From Methylobacterium pseudosasicola (lineage in GTDB: Bacteria > Pseudomonadota > Alphaproteobacteria > Rhizobiales > Beijerinckiaceae), in the NCBI RefSeq assembly GCF_900114535.1, contig NZ_FOTK01000004.1:1-64000 (forward strand): DNA of 64,000 nt, in the 5' to 3' direction. How positions within the stretch are numbered: position 1 is the first letter of the stretch; every line of letters starts with the position of its first letter. The notes under the pieces were generated by a model. That model was not told where the DNA came from. It saw nothing but the letters and a program-made list of their open reading frames with translations, and searched no databases. Below are positions 17,080-26,195 of the stretch, in pieces. The translations under genes and the position numbers were made by a program.

Positions 17080-18564
17080 ATGTTCGGTGGAACACGCACG
17101 CACGCCGATCACGCGGCCAAGCTCGATGCGCTCGACCGGTCGCAGGCGGTCATCGAGTTCCAACCTGACGGAACCATCCTCACCGCCAACGCCAACTTCC
17201 TGACGGCGATGGGCTACACCCTGCCCGAGGTGCGGGGGCAGCACCACGCGATGTTCGTCGAGGCGGCGCAACGCGACAGCGCCGAGTACCGCGCGTTCTG
17301 GGACGCCCTGCGGCGGGGTACTTTCCAATCGGCGGAGTTCAAGCGCATCGCCAAGGGTGGCCGGCCCGTGTGGATCCAGGCGAGCTACAACCCTGTGCTC
17401 GACCGTACCGGATCCGTCGTGAAAGTCGTGAAGTTCGCCGCCGACATCACCGCGCGGAAGATGCAGGCTGTCGATCTCGACGGCCAGATCGCGGCACTGC
17501 ACCGCTCGCAGGCGGTGATCGCCTTCGATCCCGCCGGCACGATCCTCGATGCCAACCGCAACTTCCTCGACGCGACGGGCTATCGCCTCGACGAGATCCG
17601 GGGGCGGCATCACAGCCTGTTCGTGGACGCCGCCGAGCAGGCGGGCGAGGCCTATCGCGGGTTCTGGGCCAGGCTCGCGCGGGGCGAGTTCGCGGCGGGT
17701 GAGTTCCGGCGCTTGGCCAAAGGCGGCCGTGAGACCTGGATGCAGGCGACCTACAATCCGATCACCGATGCGGACGGGACGGTGTTGAAAGTCGTGAAGT
17801 TCGCCACCGATGTCACCGCCCAGGTACAGGAACGTCAGCGCCGTGCCGATGCGCAGCACACGATCGGCGCGGACCTCGACGCGATCGGTAGCGCCGTCGA
17901 GGACGTCACCCGGCAGACAGCGGAGGCCGCCGGCACCGTCGGACAGGTCTCGAACGACATCCAGTGCGTGGCCTCGGGGGCGGAGGAGCTGTCGGCCTCG
18001 GTCGGCGAAATCAGCCAGCAGGTCAGCCACGCCGCGCGCATGGCCGGCGAGGCGGTCGAACAGGCTCGGCATACGGGGAGTATCGTGGCAGGGCTGAGCG
18101 GGCAGGCGTCGCAGATCGGCGATGTGGTCGCGCTGATCCAGGGCATCGCCTCACAGACCAACCTGCTCGCCTTGAACGCTACCATCGAGGCGGCACGCGC
18201 GGGTGCAGCGGGCAAGGGCTTCGCGGTGGTCGCCACCGAGGTGAAGGCCCTGGCCGAGCAGACCGCCAAGGCGACGGATCAGATCCGCGGGCAGATCGCG
18301 GCGACGCAGACGGCGACCCGGGAGGCGGTCGATGCGATCGGCTCGATCCAGGTCACGATCCGGGGTCTAGACGAGGTCTCATCCGCGATCGCGGCGGCCG
18401 TGGAGGAGCAGTCTGCCGTGACGCGGGAGATGTCGGGCAGCATGCACACAGCCGCGCACGGCGTGACTACGATCGCCCGCGGCATGGAGGCGATCGCCCG
18501 GGCGAGCGAGCAGGTCGATGCTGCGACGCGGCAGGTGCGGGAAGCTTCGCGGGCGGTCGCCTGA
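17080..18564 (+). CDS. soluble PAS-PAS methyl-accepting chemotaxis protein
   Basis: Chemotaxis or behavioural sensor of 494 aa without membrane spans. Two homologous PAS domains (about 20-125 and 142-245) share the SQAVI-F-P-GTIL-AN-NFL pattern and end in VVKVVKFA, like the Aer/BdlA type. The receptor signalling domain follows, with the conserved hairpin tip [20 protein letters not shown] and the flanking heptads [18 protein letters not shown]. The ATG at 17080 is chosen because CTGGAG lies ahead with good spacing; the frame is open to 16993. It probably senses redox, light or an internal ligand and signals to CheA. Confidence 0.92.
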   Translation: MFGGTRTHADHAAKLDALDRSQAVIEFQPDGTILTANANFLTAMGYTLPEVRGQHHAMFVEAAQRDSAEYRAFWDALRRGTFQSAEFKRIAKGGRPVWIQASYNPVLDRTGSVVKVVKFAADITARKMQAVDLDGQIAALHRSQAVIAFDPAGTILDANRNFLDATGYRLDEIRGRHHSLFVDAAEQAGEAYRGFWARLARGEFAAGEFRRLAKGGRETWMQATYNPITDADGTVLKVVKFATDVTAQVQERQRRADAQHTIGADLDAIGSAVEDVTRQTAEAAGTVGQVSNDIQCVASGAEELSASVGEISQQVSHAARMAGEAVEQARHTGSIVAGLSGQASQIGDVVALIQGIASQTNLLALNATIEAARAGAAGKGFAVVATEVKALAEQTAKATDQIRGQIAATQTATREAVDAIGSIQVTIRGLDEVSSAIAAAVEEQSAVTREMSGSMHTAAHGVTTIARGMEAIARASEQVDAATRQVREASRAVA

Positions 18565-18566
18565 CG

Positions 18567-19211
18567 ATGGCCCAGACCCCTGATTCGGCCACCGCCGCCC
18601 TTGCGCATGACTGGGCACGTTTGTCGGAAGTCGGCGTTGCCGTGCGGCGTAGCCTCGACGATGCGCTCGAGGAACTGGTGCGCGCGGCGATCGAGAATCC
18701 GACTGAGTCCTACGCGGCGAGTTGCGCCCGCATCGACCGGGCGTTCGATGACCGGATGGCTCCGTATCGGAGCCTAAGCTGGGCGATGGACCAAGCCGCA
18801 ACGCTGCAGCATGCGCTGAAGGAGGGGTTGCGCCATCTATCATATCGATCCGGCAAGGGGTCTATGCGTGCTGGCGCAGCAGACATGGGTTTCCCCGTGG
18901 TGGCCACCGAAGTGAAGGCGCTGGCCGATCAGACCGCTGCGGCGACGGATCAGATCCGTGGCCAGGTCGTGACGACGCATGGGGCGACCCGGGAGGCAGT
19001 CGATGCGATCGGTTCGGTCCAGGGCACGATCCGGGGGCTGGACGATGTCTTGGCCCCGATCGCTGCGGCGGTGGATGAACAGTCTGCGGTGACGCGAGCG
19101 ATGTCGGACAGCCTGCACCCGGCGCATGGCGTGACGACGATCGCCGGTGGCATCGAGGCGATCGCTCCGGCGAGCGAGCAGGTCGATGCGGCGACGCTCC
19201 AGGTGCCGTAA
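18567..19211 (+). CDS. chimeric protein: unknown N-terminus plus decayed MCP tail
   Basis: Product of 214 aa. Residues 1-95 are an unrecognised helical domain (DWARLSEVGVAVRRSLDDAL and onward). From about residue 101 ([20 protein letters not shown]) the sequence is a diverged copy of the C-terminal signalling arm of the chemoreceptor just upstream, including TRGLDDVLAP-type changes and loss of the hairpin tip that binds CheA/CheW. The start is two bases after the stop of the previous gene. It looks like a partial tandem duplication fused to another reading frame. Chemotaxis signalling by itself is unlikely. Confidence 0.6.
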   Translation: MAQTPDSATAALAHDWARLSEVGVAVRRSLDDALEELVRAAIENPTESYAASCARIDRAFDDRMAPYRSLSWAMDQAATLQHALKEGLRHLSYRSGKGSMRAGAADMGFPVVATEVKALADQTAAATDQIRGQVVTTHGATREAVDAIGSVQGTIRGLDDVLAPIAAAVDEQSAVTRAMSDSLHPAHGVTTIAGGIEAIAPASEQVDAATLQVP

Positions 19212-19244
19212 GTGGCGCGCACGGTCGGTTGAGGACCAAACCAG

Positions 19245-19565
19245 GTGTCCAGCGCAATCATCGCGTTCCGCCGCAAGGGCGACGAGGCATCCGCCATCGG
19301 CGACTTCGACGGGGTCGCGACAACGTTGCTGTCCGAGGGGCGCGCGTTCAGTCTCACGACGGCACGGATCGAAGCGATCCTGCTGAAGCTGCGGGCGCAG
19401 CGCAGCGAACTGGCCGCGGTGATCGCCGATTTGCAGGTGCGACCACCGAGCGGCGATATCCGGATCGACATGGTCAACGCGAACCTGCGCATCGAGGCGA
19501 GCAAGGGGCTCGCTCAGATCGACCGACTCATCGAGCATGCCGAGACGTGTGTTGTGACCCCATGA
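19245..19565 (+). CDS. hypothetical protein, 106 aa
   Basis: Not recognised. GTG start at 19245 with GAGGA nine bases ahead. The product is mostly helical (IEAILLKLRAQRSELAAVIA, NANLRIEASKGLAQIDRLIE) and may form a coiled coil. It follows the two chemoreceptor-like genes on the same strand and could be co-transcribed with them. Convergent with the HD-GYP gene downstream. Confidence 0.6.
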   Translation: MSSAIIAFRRKGDEASAIGDFDGVATTLLSEGRAFSLTTARIEAILLKLRAQRSELAAVIADLQVRPPSGDIRIDMVNANLRIEASKGLAQIDRLIEHAETCVVTP

Positions 19566-19664
19566 GCCGATGCTCCGGCCCGTCGCGACCGGGGCTCGTG
19601 CCGCTCACGGTGCACCCCGTGGCGTATCGACGGCGATCGATCGTCAGGCACCTCCCTCGATCAA

Positions 19665-20708
19665 TCACGCACCGGCCTTGGCTGCCGCCACGGGCTGGAA
19701 CGCGCGCACGAAGTCGGCATCGAGGCGACCCGCCATGCCCTTCAGGACGCCGTAGGCCCGTTCGCCGGGCATCGGCGCGCGATACGGACGGCGCTCGATC
19801 AAGGCCCCGTAGACGTCGCAGATCGTCACCAACCGCACGAGGTCTGGGATCTCCCGTGCCGGGAGTTGATCCGGGTATCCCGAGCCGTCGAGCATCTCGT
19901 GGTGCGAGCGCACGGCCGCCAGCATCCCGTCCTCGAAGCCGGCACCCACCAACATGTGGTAACCGCGCGCCGGATGCGTGCGCATCACCGCCGTCTCCGA
20001 CTCGGTGAGCTTGCCCGGCTTGTTCAGGATCTCGGTCGGAACGTGGATCTTGCCGACATCGTGCAGCAGCGCGGCCTTCGTCAGGCGATGGCGGTCCGCC
20101 GCGCGAAGACCCAGCACAGCCGAGAAGGCGGCGGCGAGAGATGCCACCAGCAGGCAGTGCTGGTGCGTAGCGTCATCGAACCGTTGGACAGCGCGGATCC
20201 AGTCGTGGATGCCGCTGTCGCTGACGGCACGCACGACGAGGTCGGTGCCGATCTCGGCGACGACGGGCGTGATCGGTTTGCCGGATAGGAGAACCTGCTT
20301 GAGGAATTGCCCGGCCTCGCAGGCGTGCGCCTGCACGGCGACCGGGACCGATCGCAGCGGTGCCCGCATGCGTCCCAACGTGTCGAGGAGCTGCCGCGCG
20401 CTCGCGCTCGCGCTGAGTAAGCCGTCCGCGCCCAACACCTGGGCCTGCGCCTCGGCGCGGGCCGCGTTGCCGTGGACGAGGAACAGGTACGGCACACCCT
20501 TGCCCCGCACCTGCCCCAGGATCCTGCGGAGACGGATGATGGCATCGGATGTGAGCCGCTCGACATCGCTGACGATCGCCCCGGGATGGGCAGCGAACGG
20601 CTCGTCGTCATAGAGGTCGTGGATGCGGCTCGCCGTAGAGGCGCCGAAGTCGCGCGCGAGTCGCTCGGCGCGGCGCAGGTCGTCCGAGATCAGGAGAAGC
20701 TCGCCCAT
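19665..20708 (-). CDS. HD-GYP domain protein, likely cyclic-di-GMP phosphodiesterase
   Basis: Predicted c-di-GMP hydrolase of 347 aa. Residues 1-115 look like a response-regulator receiver fold (MGELLLISDDLRRAERLARD) but the phospho-acceptor region is degenerate. The HD-GYP domain shows LLHDVGKIHVP with the HD pair, the following RTHPARGYHML, and HHEMLDGSGYPDQL containing the GYP signature. The motifs look complete, so activity is plausible. It lies next to BLUF and GGDEF-EAL genes on the same strand, which suggests a shared cyclic-di-GMP circuit. Confidence 0.88.
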   Translation of the reverse strand: MGELLLISDDLRRAERLARDFGASTASRIHDLYDDEPFAAHPGAIVSDVERLTSDAIIRLRRILGQVRGKGVPYLFLVHGNAARAEAQAQVLGADGLLSASASARQLLDTLGRMRAPLRSVPVAVQAHACEAGQFLKQVLLSGKPITPVVAEIGTDLVVRAVSDSGIHDWIRAVQRFDDATHQHCLLVASLAAAFSAVLGLRAADRHRLTKAALLHDVGKIHVPTEILNKPGKLTESETAVMRTHPARGYHMLVGAGFEDGMLAAVRSHHEMLDGSGYPDQLPAREIPDLVRLVTICDVYGALIERRPYRAPMPGERAYGVLKGMAGRLDADFVRAFQPVAAAKAGA

Positions 20709-20778
20709 ACCGCGATCTCAAGGAATATCGTCGGGACCGCCGTCAGGTCCCCGGTGTGTCGATGGCATCCGACACGGT

Positions 20779-21702
20779 TCAGCCGACCGCACGCGCGGCC
20801 TCGCGCACCTGGCGGGCGGGCACACCGACCGGCTCTCCTGCCGGATCGCCCACGCCTGCGTCTGCACCGGCCGCCGTCGCTTCCTGTCCCAGGGCCATGG
20901 CGAGCAACCGTGCGCGTCGCGCCCAGAGGTCCCGCTCCCTTGCGATCTGGCTCGCGCGGTCCTGGCTGGTCGCCAAGGCAATCTGCATCCCGTCCAAGGT
21001 GTTGCGCAGCTCGGTCGTGCGCTCGCGCTCCGCGGCCAGCGCTTCCCTCAGCACGGTCAGCGCGATCGCCGAGGACGATGCCGCGATGCTCGGCTCGGGG
21101 TAGGGGTGTGAGGGAACGGGATCGATCGCCGGCGTATCAATCTCGGCCTGCCTCGACTGCAGGGTTTGGCCCGGGCGCGGCAGCTCGGCGCGGATCCGCG
21201 CGACGTCCAGCTCCGGAACGGTCTGTTGCGGGGACGCCTCGACGGCGGGATGGTCCAGAGCGGACGCGGGCACGCCCTCGTCGTCCAGGACCAGGCTGTG
21301 GAGCGTCGTGAACACGGCGTCGCCGTCGAGCCGGCCGAGGTCGAAGCCGCTCTCGTCCGCGAGGCTGCCCCACAGGGCGCGGCCCCGGGCCGAGTGTCCG
21401 ACGAAACCCATCGACCAGTTCGGGAAGCCGCGGCGCTCGGCCGGGCCACATTGCAGCACCGTGACCTCGCCATGGCGCTCGTCGCGCTGGATGCGCTCGA
21501 AGGTGCTCTCGACCGCGCGGCGGGGGCCCTCCAGGACCTGGGCGAACGCACCGCCGTTGAACAGCAGCGCCCCGGTCACCTCGACCTTGGCGTTGTTGCG
21601 CCGGGACGTCTCCAGGATCTGCGCGATGGCGGCGCTCGCCTCGGCCTCGCTCATCTCCAGGAGGTTCTTGCTGGCATAGACCAAACGGTACAGCTCACTC
21701 AT
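20779..21702 (-). CDS. BLUF-domain blue-light photoreceptor
   Basis: FAD-binding blue-light sensor of 307 aa. The N-terminal BLUF domain (about 1-100) has the expected features: Tyr9 in LYRLVYASK, Asn37 in SRRNNAKVEVTGALLF, Gln55 in FAQVLEGP, and the W/M pair in NWSMGF. Residues 110-200 are Pro-rich and probably flexible. Residues 210-280 form a predicted coiled coil (ALTVLREALAAERERTTELR). No enzymatic output domain is attached, so signalling probably passes through a partner, such as the GGDEF-EAL protein encoded immediately upstream. A GGAG lies eight bases before the ATG. Confidence 0.93.
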   Translation of the reverse strand: MSELYRLVYASKNLLEMSEAEASAAIAQILETSRRNNAKVEVTGALLFNGGAFAQVLEGPRRAVESTFERIQRDERHGEVTVLQCGPAERRGFPNWSMGFVGHSARGRALWGSLADESGFDLGRLDGDAVFTTLHSLVLDDEGVPASALDHPAVEASPQQTVPELDVARIRAELPRPGQTLQSRQAEIDTPAIDPVPSHPYPEPSIAASSSAIALTVLREALAAERERTTELRNTLDGMQIALATSQDRASQIARERDLWARRARLLAMALGQEATAAGADAGVGDPAGEPVGVPARQVREAARAVG

Positions 21703-21733
21703 CGGGGCGGCTCCGGGAAACGTTTATGTGCGA

Positions 21734-23458
21734 TCAGGCCTGGGCGGTGTGCTCGGTGAGCAGCTTCATGAGATCGTCAGCCGGGACGGGCCGGCTGATC
21801 AGGTAGCCCTGCACGTCGGTGCAGCCCTCCGAGCGGATGCGCTGCATCTGGTCGGCCGTCTCGACGCCCTCGGCGACGGTGGTCATCCCGAGGCTTTTAC
21901 CCAGGCCTGCGATGGCCCGGATGATCGCGTCCCCGCCCGGCTTGACCGACAGGTCGCTCACGAACGATCGGTCGATCTTGATCTTGTCGAACGGGAACGA
22001 GCGCAGATAGCTCAGCGACGAGTATCCGGTGCCGAAGTCGTCCATCGACACGCGCACGCCGAGCGCTCGCAGCCGTTGCAGGATCTGCAAGGTCCGCTCG
22101 CTCTCGTGGAGCAGCACGCCCTCGGTGATCTCGATCTCCAGCCTGTGCGCCGGTAGGCCGGAACCGGCCAGCGCGGACATGATCGTCTCGACCAGGCGTT
22201 CGCTCTTGAACTGTGCGGGCGAGACGTTCACCGCGATGGAGATCGGTGCCGGCCAAGTCACGGCATCGCGACAGGCTTGCCGGATCACCCATTCCCCGAT
22301 CGGCACGATCAAGCCGATCTCCTCGGCGAGCGGAATGAAGTCGAGCGGCGAGATCATCCCGCGCTCGGGATGGCGCCAGCGCAGCAAGGCCTCGCACCCG
22401 GTGAGACGATTGCTCTCCAGGTTGAGCTGCGGCTGGTAGTGCAGCTGGAACTCGCGGCGGGCGAGGGCTTGGCGGAGATCGAGTTCGAGACGGCGGCGCG
22501 CCTGCATCCGCGCGTCCATCTCGGGCTCGAAGAAGCGGAAGGTGCCGCGGCCGTCGAGCTTCGCCCTGTACAGCGCCAGGTCGGCGACCTTGAGCAGCCG
22601 GTCGGCGTCGACGCCGTCGGCCGGCGCCAGTGCGGCACCGACGCTGGCCCCGATCGTGAGCAGGTGACCATCGAGCATGTAGGTTCGCCCGATCAGATCG
22701 ACCACGCGCCGCGCCAGGGGCAGCGTGTCGGCCGACGTCCTCACACCGGTCTGCAACACGACGAACTCGTCCCCGCCGATCCGGGCGACGGTATCGGTCG
22801 GGCGCACGGCCGAGCGCAGCCGGTCGGCGACCATGCGCAGCAGGGCGTCGCCGACGGGATGGCCCAGCGTGTCGTTGACCGGCTTGAACCGGTCGAGGTC
22901 GATCAACAGCAGGGCGCAACCCTCACCCGTCCTGTCGAGGCGGGCGAGCGCCTCGTCCAGGCGATCGCGCAGCATCAGCCGGTTCGGCAGGCCTGTCAGT
23001 GGATCGAGGCTGGCCATCGCCGCGGCCTCGGCCTCGGCGGTCCGACGCACGCTGACGTCCTCGATGATCGCGGCCCAACCGGTGCCCGGCACGGGCTGCA
23101 ACTCGATCTGGATCGCTCGGGCGCCGTCGATCAGCTCGAACACGGTGCTGACCCCATCGACGCGTGAACGGCGCAGGTTCCGGAAGACCTCACGGCGGGA
23201 GGACTGTGCGAGCGCTAGGAGCGCACGCAAGCGCCCTCGCAAGGGAGGGGCTGCGTCGCGCGACAGCCCGAGTGCGTCGAGGAGGCGGTATGCCGGTTCG
23301 GTGCAAAGGATCTGTCGTCCGGTCTCGTCGACGAGCAGGAGGCCGTAGCGGATCGAGGCCAGGCATTGGATCAGCGATTCCGACCCGGTCTCGATCCAGC
23401 TCGGTACGCCGACAGCCGGCGTTAGCTGGGTTGGGGTGATACGCAAGGCACTCGACAT
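21734..23458 (-). CDS. PAS-GGDEF-EAL cyclic-di-GMP enzyme
   Basis: Bifunctional c-di-GMP turnover protein of 574 aa, no membrane spans. A PAS-like domain covers about 25-140. The diguanylate cyclase domain has DLDRFKPVNDTLGH and intact GGDEF at 228-232, preceded at the correct five-residue distance by an RxxD inhibitory site (Arg219-Asp222). The EAL domain has intact EAL at 356-358, the NVSPAQF segment, EIEITEGVLL, MDDFGTGYSSLSYL and DKIKIDRSFV, so both halves could be active. Only 31 bases separate its stop from the BLUF start on the same strand, so co-expression with the photoreceptor is likely. Confidence 0.93.
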   Translation of the reverse strand: MSSALRITPTQLTPAVGVPSWIETGSESLIQCLASIRYGLLLVDETGRQILCTEPAYRLLDALGLSRDAAPPLRGRLRALLALAQSSRREVFRNLRRSRVDGVSTVFELIDGARAIQIELQPVPGTGWAAIIEDVSVRRTAEAEAAAMASLDPLTGLPNRLMLRDRLDEALARLDRTGEGCALLLIDLDRFKPVNDTLGHPVGDALLRMVADRLRSAVRPTDTVARIGGDEFVVLQTGVRTSADTLPLARRVVDLIGRTYMLDGHLLTIGASVGAALAPADGVDADRLLKVADLALYRAKLDGRGTFRFFEPEMDARMQARRRLELDLRQALARREFQLHYQPQLNLESNRLTGCEALLRWRHPERGMISPLDFIPLAEEIGLIVPIGEWVIRQACRDAVTWPAPISIAVNVSPAQFKSERLVETIMSALAGSGLPAHRLEIEITEGVLLHESERTLQILQRLRALGVRVSMDDFGTGYSSLSYLRSFPFDKIKIDRSFVSDLSVKPGGDAIIRAIAGLGKSLGMTTVAEGVETADQMQRIRSEGCTDVQGYLISRPVPADDLMKLLTEHTAQA

Positions 23459-23697
23459 GGCGTCCTGACCTGTCCTGCTTCGGAATGGCGTCGAAGCCCG
23501 CGGGCGTGCAGTCGTTCACGCGCGATGACGGTCGTGATTCACTGTTTGACCGTCTGTGATGTTGGATTTAGCGATAAATATTTGATTGTCCGTTAAAAGA
23601 TCCGGACCTGATCGAGCGGAAACGCAACAAATGACGGTTTTGATAGCAATCAAATCCTCGATCGAGGTGATGTTGGCGATTTCAAAGTATCGCGCTT

Positions 23698-24180
23698 TCA
23701 ATTTTCGACGTCGAACACGCTCAAGCTGCGCAAGCCGTTTCCTAACGGATCGTTACTTATCGGGCTGGCCTCGTACCGCCCGCCACTGCCCCCGGCGGGA
23801 CGACCGAGCCGCCGCACGACCTCGCGCTCGAACGCAACGAAGCCGTCGAGTTCACCGCGCACGTTGCGCAGAGGCCGACAGTCGATCTCAGCGCGATACT
23901 TGATGCCGTCGCCGCGGTAGTTGGTCAGGTAGCCGTGGAACCGTTCACCGGCCGCAAGGGCGCGATGGAAGGCGTCGAGGGTTTCCCGCCTCGTCTCCTT
24001 GCCCTGCATGAAGCGAGGGCTTTGACCGACGATCCGGTCGAGGTCGCGTCCGACCAGTCGCCCAAAGGCGGGATTGGCATAGAGGATGATCGGGCCAGGT
24101 GAATCGATCGCCATGTCGGTGACGACGACCCCAATGGACGCGTCCTCGGCGAGCGCGCGGATCAGGTCGAGAACCATCAT
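23698..24180 (-). CDS. LOV-like PAS protein lacking the photoactive cysteine
   Basis: Single-domain PAS protein of 160 aa. The sequence follows the LOV pattern (VLYANPAFGRLVGRD-type strand, then GQSPRFMQGKETRRETLDAF and LTNYRGDGIKYRAEIDCRPL), but where LOV photoreceptors have GxNCRFLQG this protein has GQSPRFMQG. The cysteine that forms the flavin adduct is replaced by proline, and other flavin-contacting Asn/Gln positions also differ. It therefore probably does not work as a LOV photosensor, though it may bind another ligand. The start at 24180 is chosen at MMVLDLIRALAEDAS; the frame is open to 24273 without a better ribosome site. Confidence 0.7.
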   Translation of the reverse strand: MMVLDLIRALAEDASIGVVVTDMAIDSPGPIILYANPAFGRLVGRDLDRIVGQSPRFMQGKETRRETLDAFHRALAAGERFHGYLTNYRGDGIKYRAEIDCRPLRNVRGELDGFVAFEREVVRRLGRPAGGSGGRYEASPISNDPLGNGLRSLSVFDVEN

Positions 24181-24541
24181 GAATGGATAACGTCGAAACG
24201 GCTGAAAAGGCTTCCGTTGGCAGCCGGGCGTTTGCCTGACCTTGGGGCGAAACCGGGGAACAAAGCCCTGCAAGCGGAGGGCTCGTGGGCTGTTCGCGAG
24301 TCAATGGACGTCCGCGCGGGGGAAATCTTCGCCACCAAGGCTCCTTTGGACGAGCTTACGCAAGTGGCGGCACCGCTGTCCGGTCATCATGATGAAGGTC
24401 TTACAGCGGATCGCCTCGATCCTGAGGGTATGGGCGACGCATTCTCGCGCGCCGACGCAGACCGTAAAACGATCCGAATCCAACATTAGATGGGGCGCCC
24501 GAGCCACGGGTATCCAAGTATGATCTTCGCCTTCAGATTAA
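24181..24541. other. 361-base gap
   Basis: No convincing gene. Several short frames are open but without protein-like composition or ribosome sites. It probably contains the promoters for the LOV-like gene (minus strand) and the 89-aa gene (plus strand). Confidence 0.4.
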
Positions 24542-24544
24542 GTG

Positions 24545-24811
24545 ATGTCCATGACCCAGAAAATGGAAATCCCGGAGCATTTCTGGTCCGAGCTTGAGCG
24601 TACCGTCTCCTCGAAAGTGGGCGATGCTCTTAACACAGATGAAATTCCACGCGAATTACTGATCTCATATCTGCGCGATTTAGAGGTCATGGCACGGACC
24701 GCGTGTGATAGCCGCCAGACGGTCCAAATCATCGCATCCGGGCGTAGACTCCTCGGAGACCGACAGATGCTCGGGCCACACGATTGCGCGTTCTCATACG
24801 CGCACCTGTAA
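24545..24811 (+). CDS. hypothetical protein, 88 aa
   Basis: Not recognised. The product (MSMTQKMEIPEHFWSELERT and on, containing IPRELLISYLRDLEVMARTA) reads as a small helical soluble protein. Starts at 24545 or 24551 are both possible. The base composition is lower in GC than its neighbours, which may mean foreign origin. No ribosome site stands out. Confidence 0.45.
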   Translation: MSMTQKMEIPEHFWSELERTVSSKVGDALNTDEIPRELLISYLRDLEVMARTACDSRQTVQIIASGRRLLGDRQMLGPHDCAFSYAHL

Positions 24812-25019
24812 GCGGATTGGAGGCGGGAGATACGCGGGTGCCGTAGCCCAGATCGAAGACAACGATGCCCTACGACGAGATGGGTCGGCTGGCCGAGACG
24901 TAGACGGCTTCGGCGCTGCCCTGTTCGGGGTCGCTCAAGCTTGGCCTCGCCCGCCTGCTTCACAGCATCAGCCTCGGGACCTACGCATGGGCACTGCCTG
25001 TCCGATACCAGCGGATAGT

Positions 25020-25286
25020 TCAAGCGGCCTCCAGATGCCGTCTGAGCCAACGCGTCGCGTCTTCCAGATCGGGGAAGGTCGGGGCGTTTTTCCCCTGCAA
25101 ACGGCCGAAGCCCACCTCCAGAAACCAGTTTCCGATATTGTCGTGCTCTGGGTAGTCGAGCCGCACCAGCACCGCCACGAGCAGGCCGTTGGCGATCACC
25201 AGCCGGCCTTCGCGATCAGGGCTGGCCGTGTCGACCGCGATCGGTTGCAGCACGATCAGCGTCTCGACGTTGCCCTGTTCGGACAT
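25020..25286 (-). CDS. hypothetical protein, 88 aa
   Basis: Not recognised. It begins MSEQGNVETLIVLQPIAVDT and has a beta-rich middle (GRLVIANGLLVAVLVRLDYP) and a C-terminal helix (DLEDATRWLRRHLEAA). Its start lies three bases after the stop of the Crp/Fnr gene on the same strand, so the two are almost certainly co-transcribed. It may be an accessory protein of that regulator. Confidence 0.65.
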   Translation of the reverse strand: MSEQGNVETLIVLQPIAVDTASPDREGRLVIANGLLVAVLVRLDYPEHDNIGNWFLEVGFGRLQGKNAPTFPDLEDATRWLRRHLEAA

Positions 25287-25289
25287 CCG

Positions 25290-26054
25290 CTAGCCCTCCT
25301 TGGCGGTGCCTGGCCAACTCAGGTCGCGGCGCTCGCCCCAGCGGGTGTTGCGCAGGTGCAGGTAGTTCGGTGCGAAGCTACAGAAAGCCTTCAGGCGCTC
25401 GACATCGAGAATGGTCAATACCCGATGCTTGAGATGAATCAGGCCAAGGGTGCGCAGCTCCCGCAGGGTCCGGTTCACGTGCACGTCGGACAGGCCCATC
25501 GTGTCGGCGATCTCGGTCTGCGTCAGCGGGAACGCGTAGCTATTGTCGGTGACGCGTCCCACCGCTTCCAAACGCATGAGGAGTTCGCACAGGAGATGCG
25601 CGATGCGCTGATCCGGAGCCCGACCGCCCATGTTCACGAGCCACTCGCGCAGGACGGCGCCATCGACCAGGGTGCACCACCAGAAGGCGCGCGCGATGCT
25701 GGGATGGTGGGCTGTGATCTCGTCGATGGCCTGGCGCGGAACATCCACGACCTTACACGCCGAGATCGTGCCGATGCTGTGATCCATCTCGTCGAGGATG
25801 AACACGTTGAGGTCGCAGAAATCGCCCGGCACCAACAGGGCCATGATCTGGCGCTGGCCGTCCGGCAGCATCTTGTAGCGGCAGGCGAAGCCGTCGAGAA
25901 TCAGGAGGACGTTGTCCGGCTTGTCGCCTTCCTGGATCAGATTCTGGCGCGCACCGACCTGCCGGACCTTGAGGACCAAGCGGTTCAGGGCCCAGCGCGC
26001 CTGGTCGGACAAGGGTTCGAAGCTCTCAAGCTTCCGTGTCAGCGCCTGCTGCAT
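25290..26054 (-). CDS. Crp/Fnr-family transcriptional regulator
   Basis: Regulator of 254 aa. The N-terminal cyclic-nucleotide-binding-type barrel (about 20-130) contains LIQEGDKPDNVLLILDGFAC and QIMALLVPGDFCDLN. The C-terminal winged helix has FPLTQTEIADTMGLSDVHVN followed by RTLRELRTLGLIHLKH. There is no FNR-type Cys cluster, so it is not an obvious oxygen sensor. It belongs to the large group of Crp-like regulators common in Methylobacterium and Bradyrhizobium. The start at 26054 (MQQALTRKLES) is chosen; the frame is open far upstream but the extra part is not protein-like. Confidence 0.88.
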   Translation of the reverse strand: MQQALTRKLESFEPLSDQARWALNRLVLKVRQVGARQNLIQEGDKPDNVLLILDGFACRYKMLPDGQRQIMALLVPGDFCDLNVFILDEMDHSIGTISACKVVDVPRQAIDEITAHHPSIARAFWWCTLVDGAVLREWLVNMGGRAPDQRIAHLLCELLMRLEAVGRVTDNSYAFPLTQTEIADTMGLSDVHVNRTLRELRTLGLIHLKHRVLTILDVERLKAFCSFAPNYLHLRNTRWGERRDLSWPGTAKEG

Positions 26055-26195
26055 CGGACTGCTATCATGATTGAGAAAACCTGCTGATCGACCGGAAGAT
26101 GTTCCTTGAAGGAACGCCGCGCCGAGCCGCGCCGATCCTGAGGAGGCATCGCCGGTACGATTTCGGACGCCCGGCCGCTGACCGGAAACAGGTGG

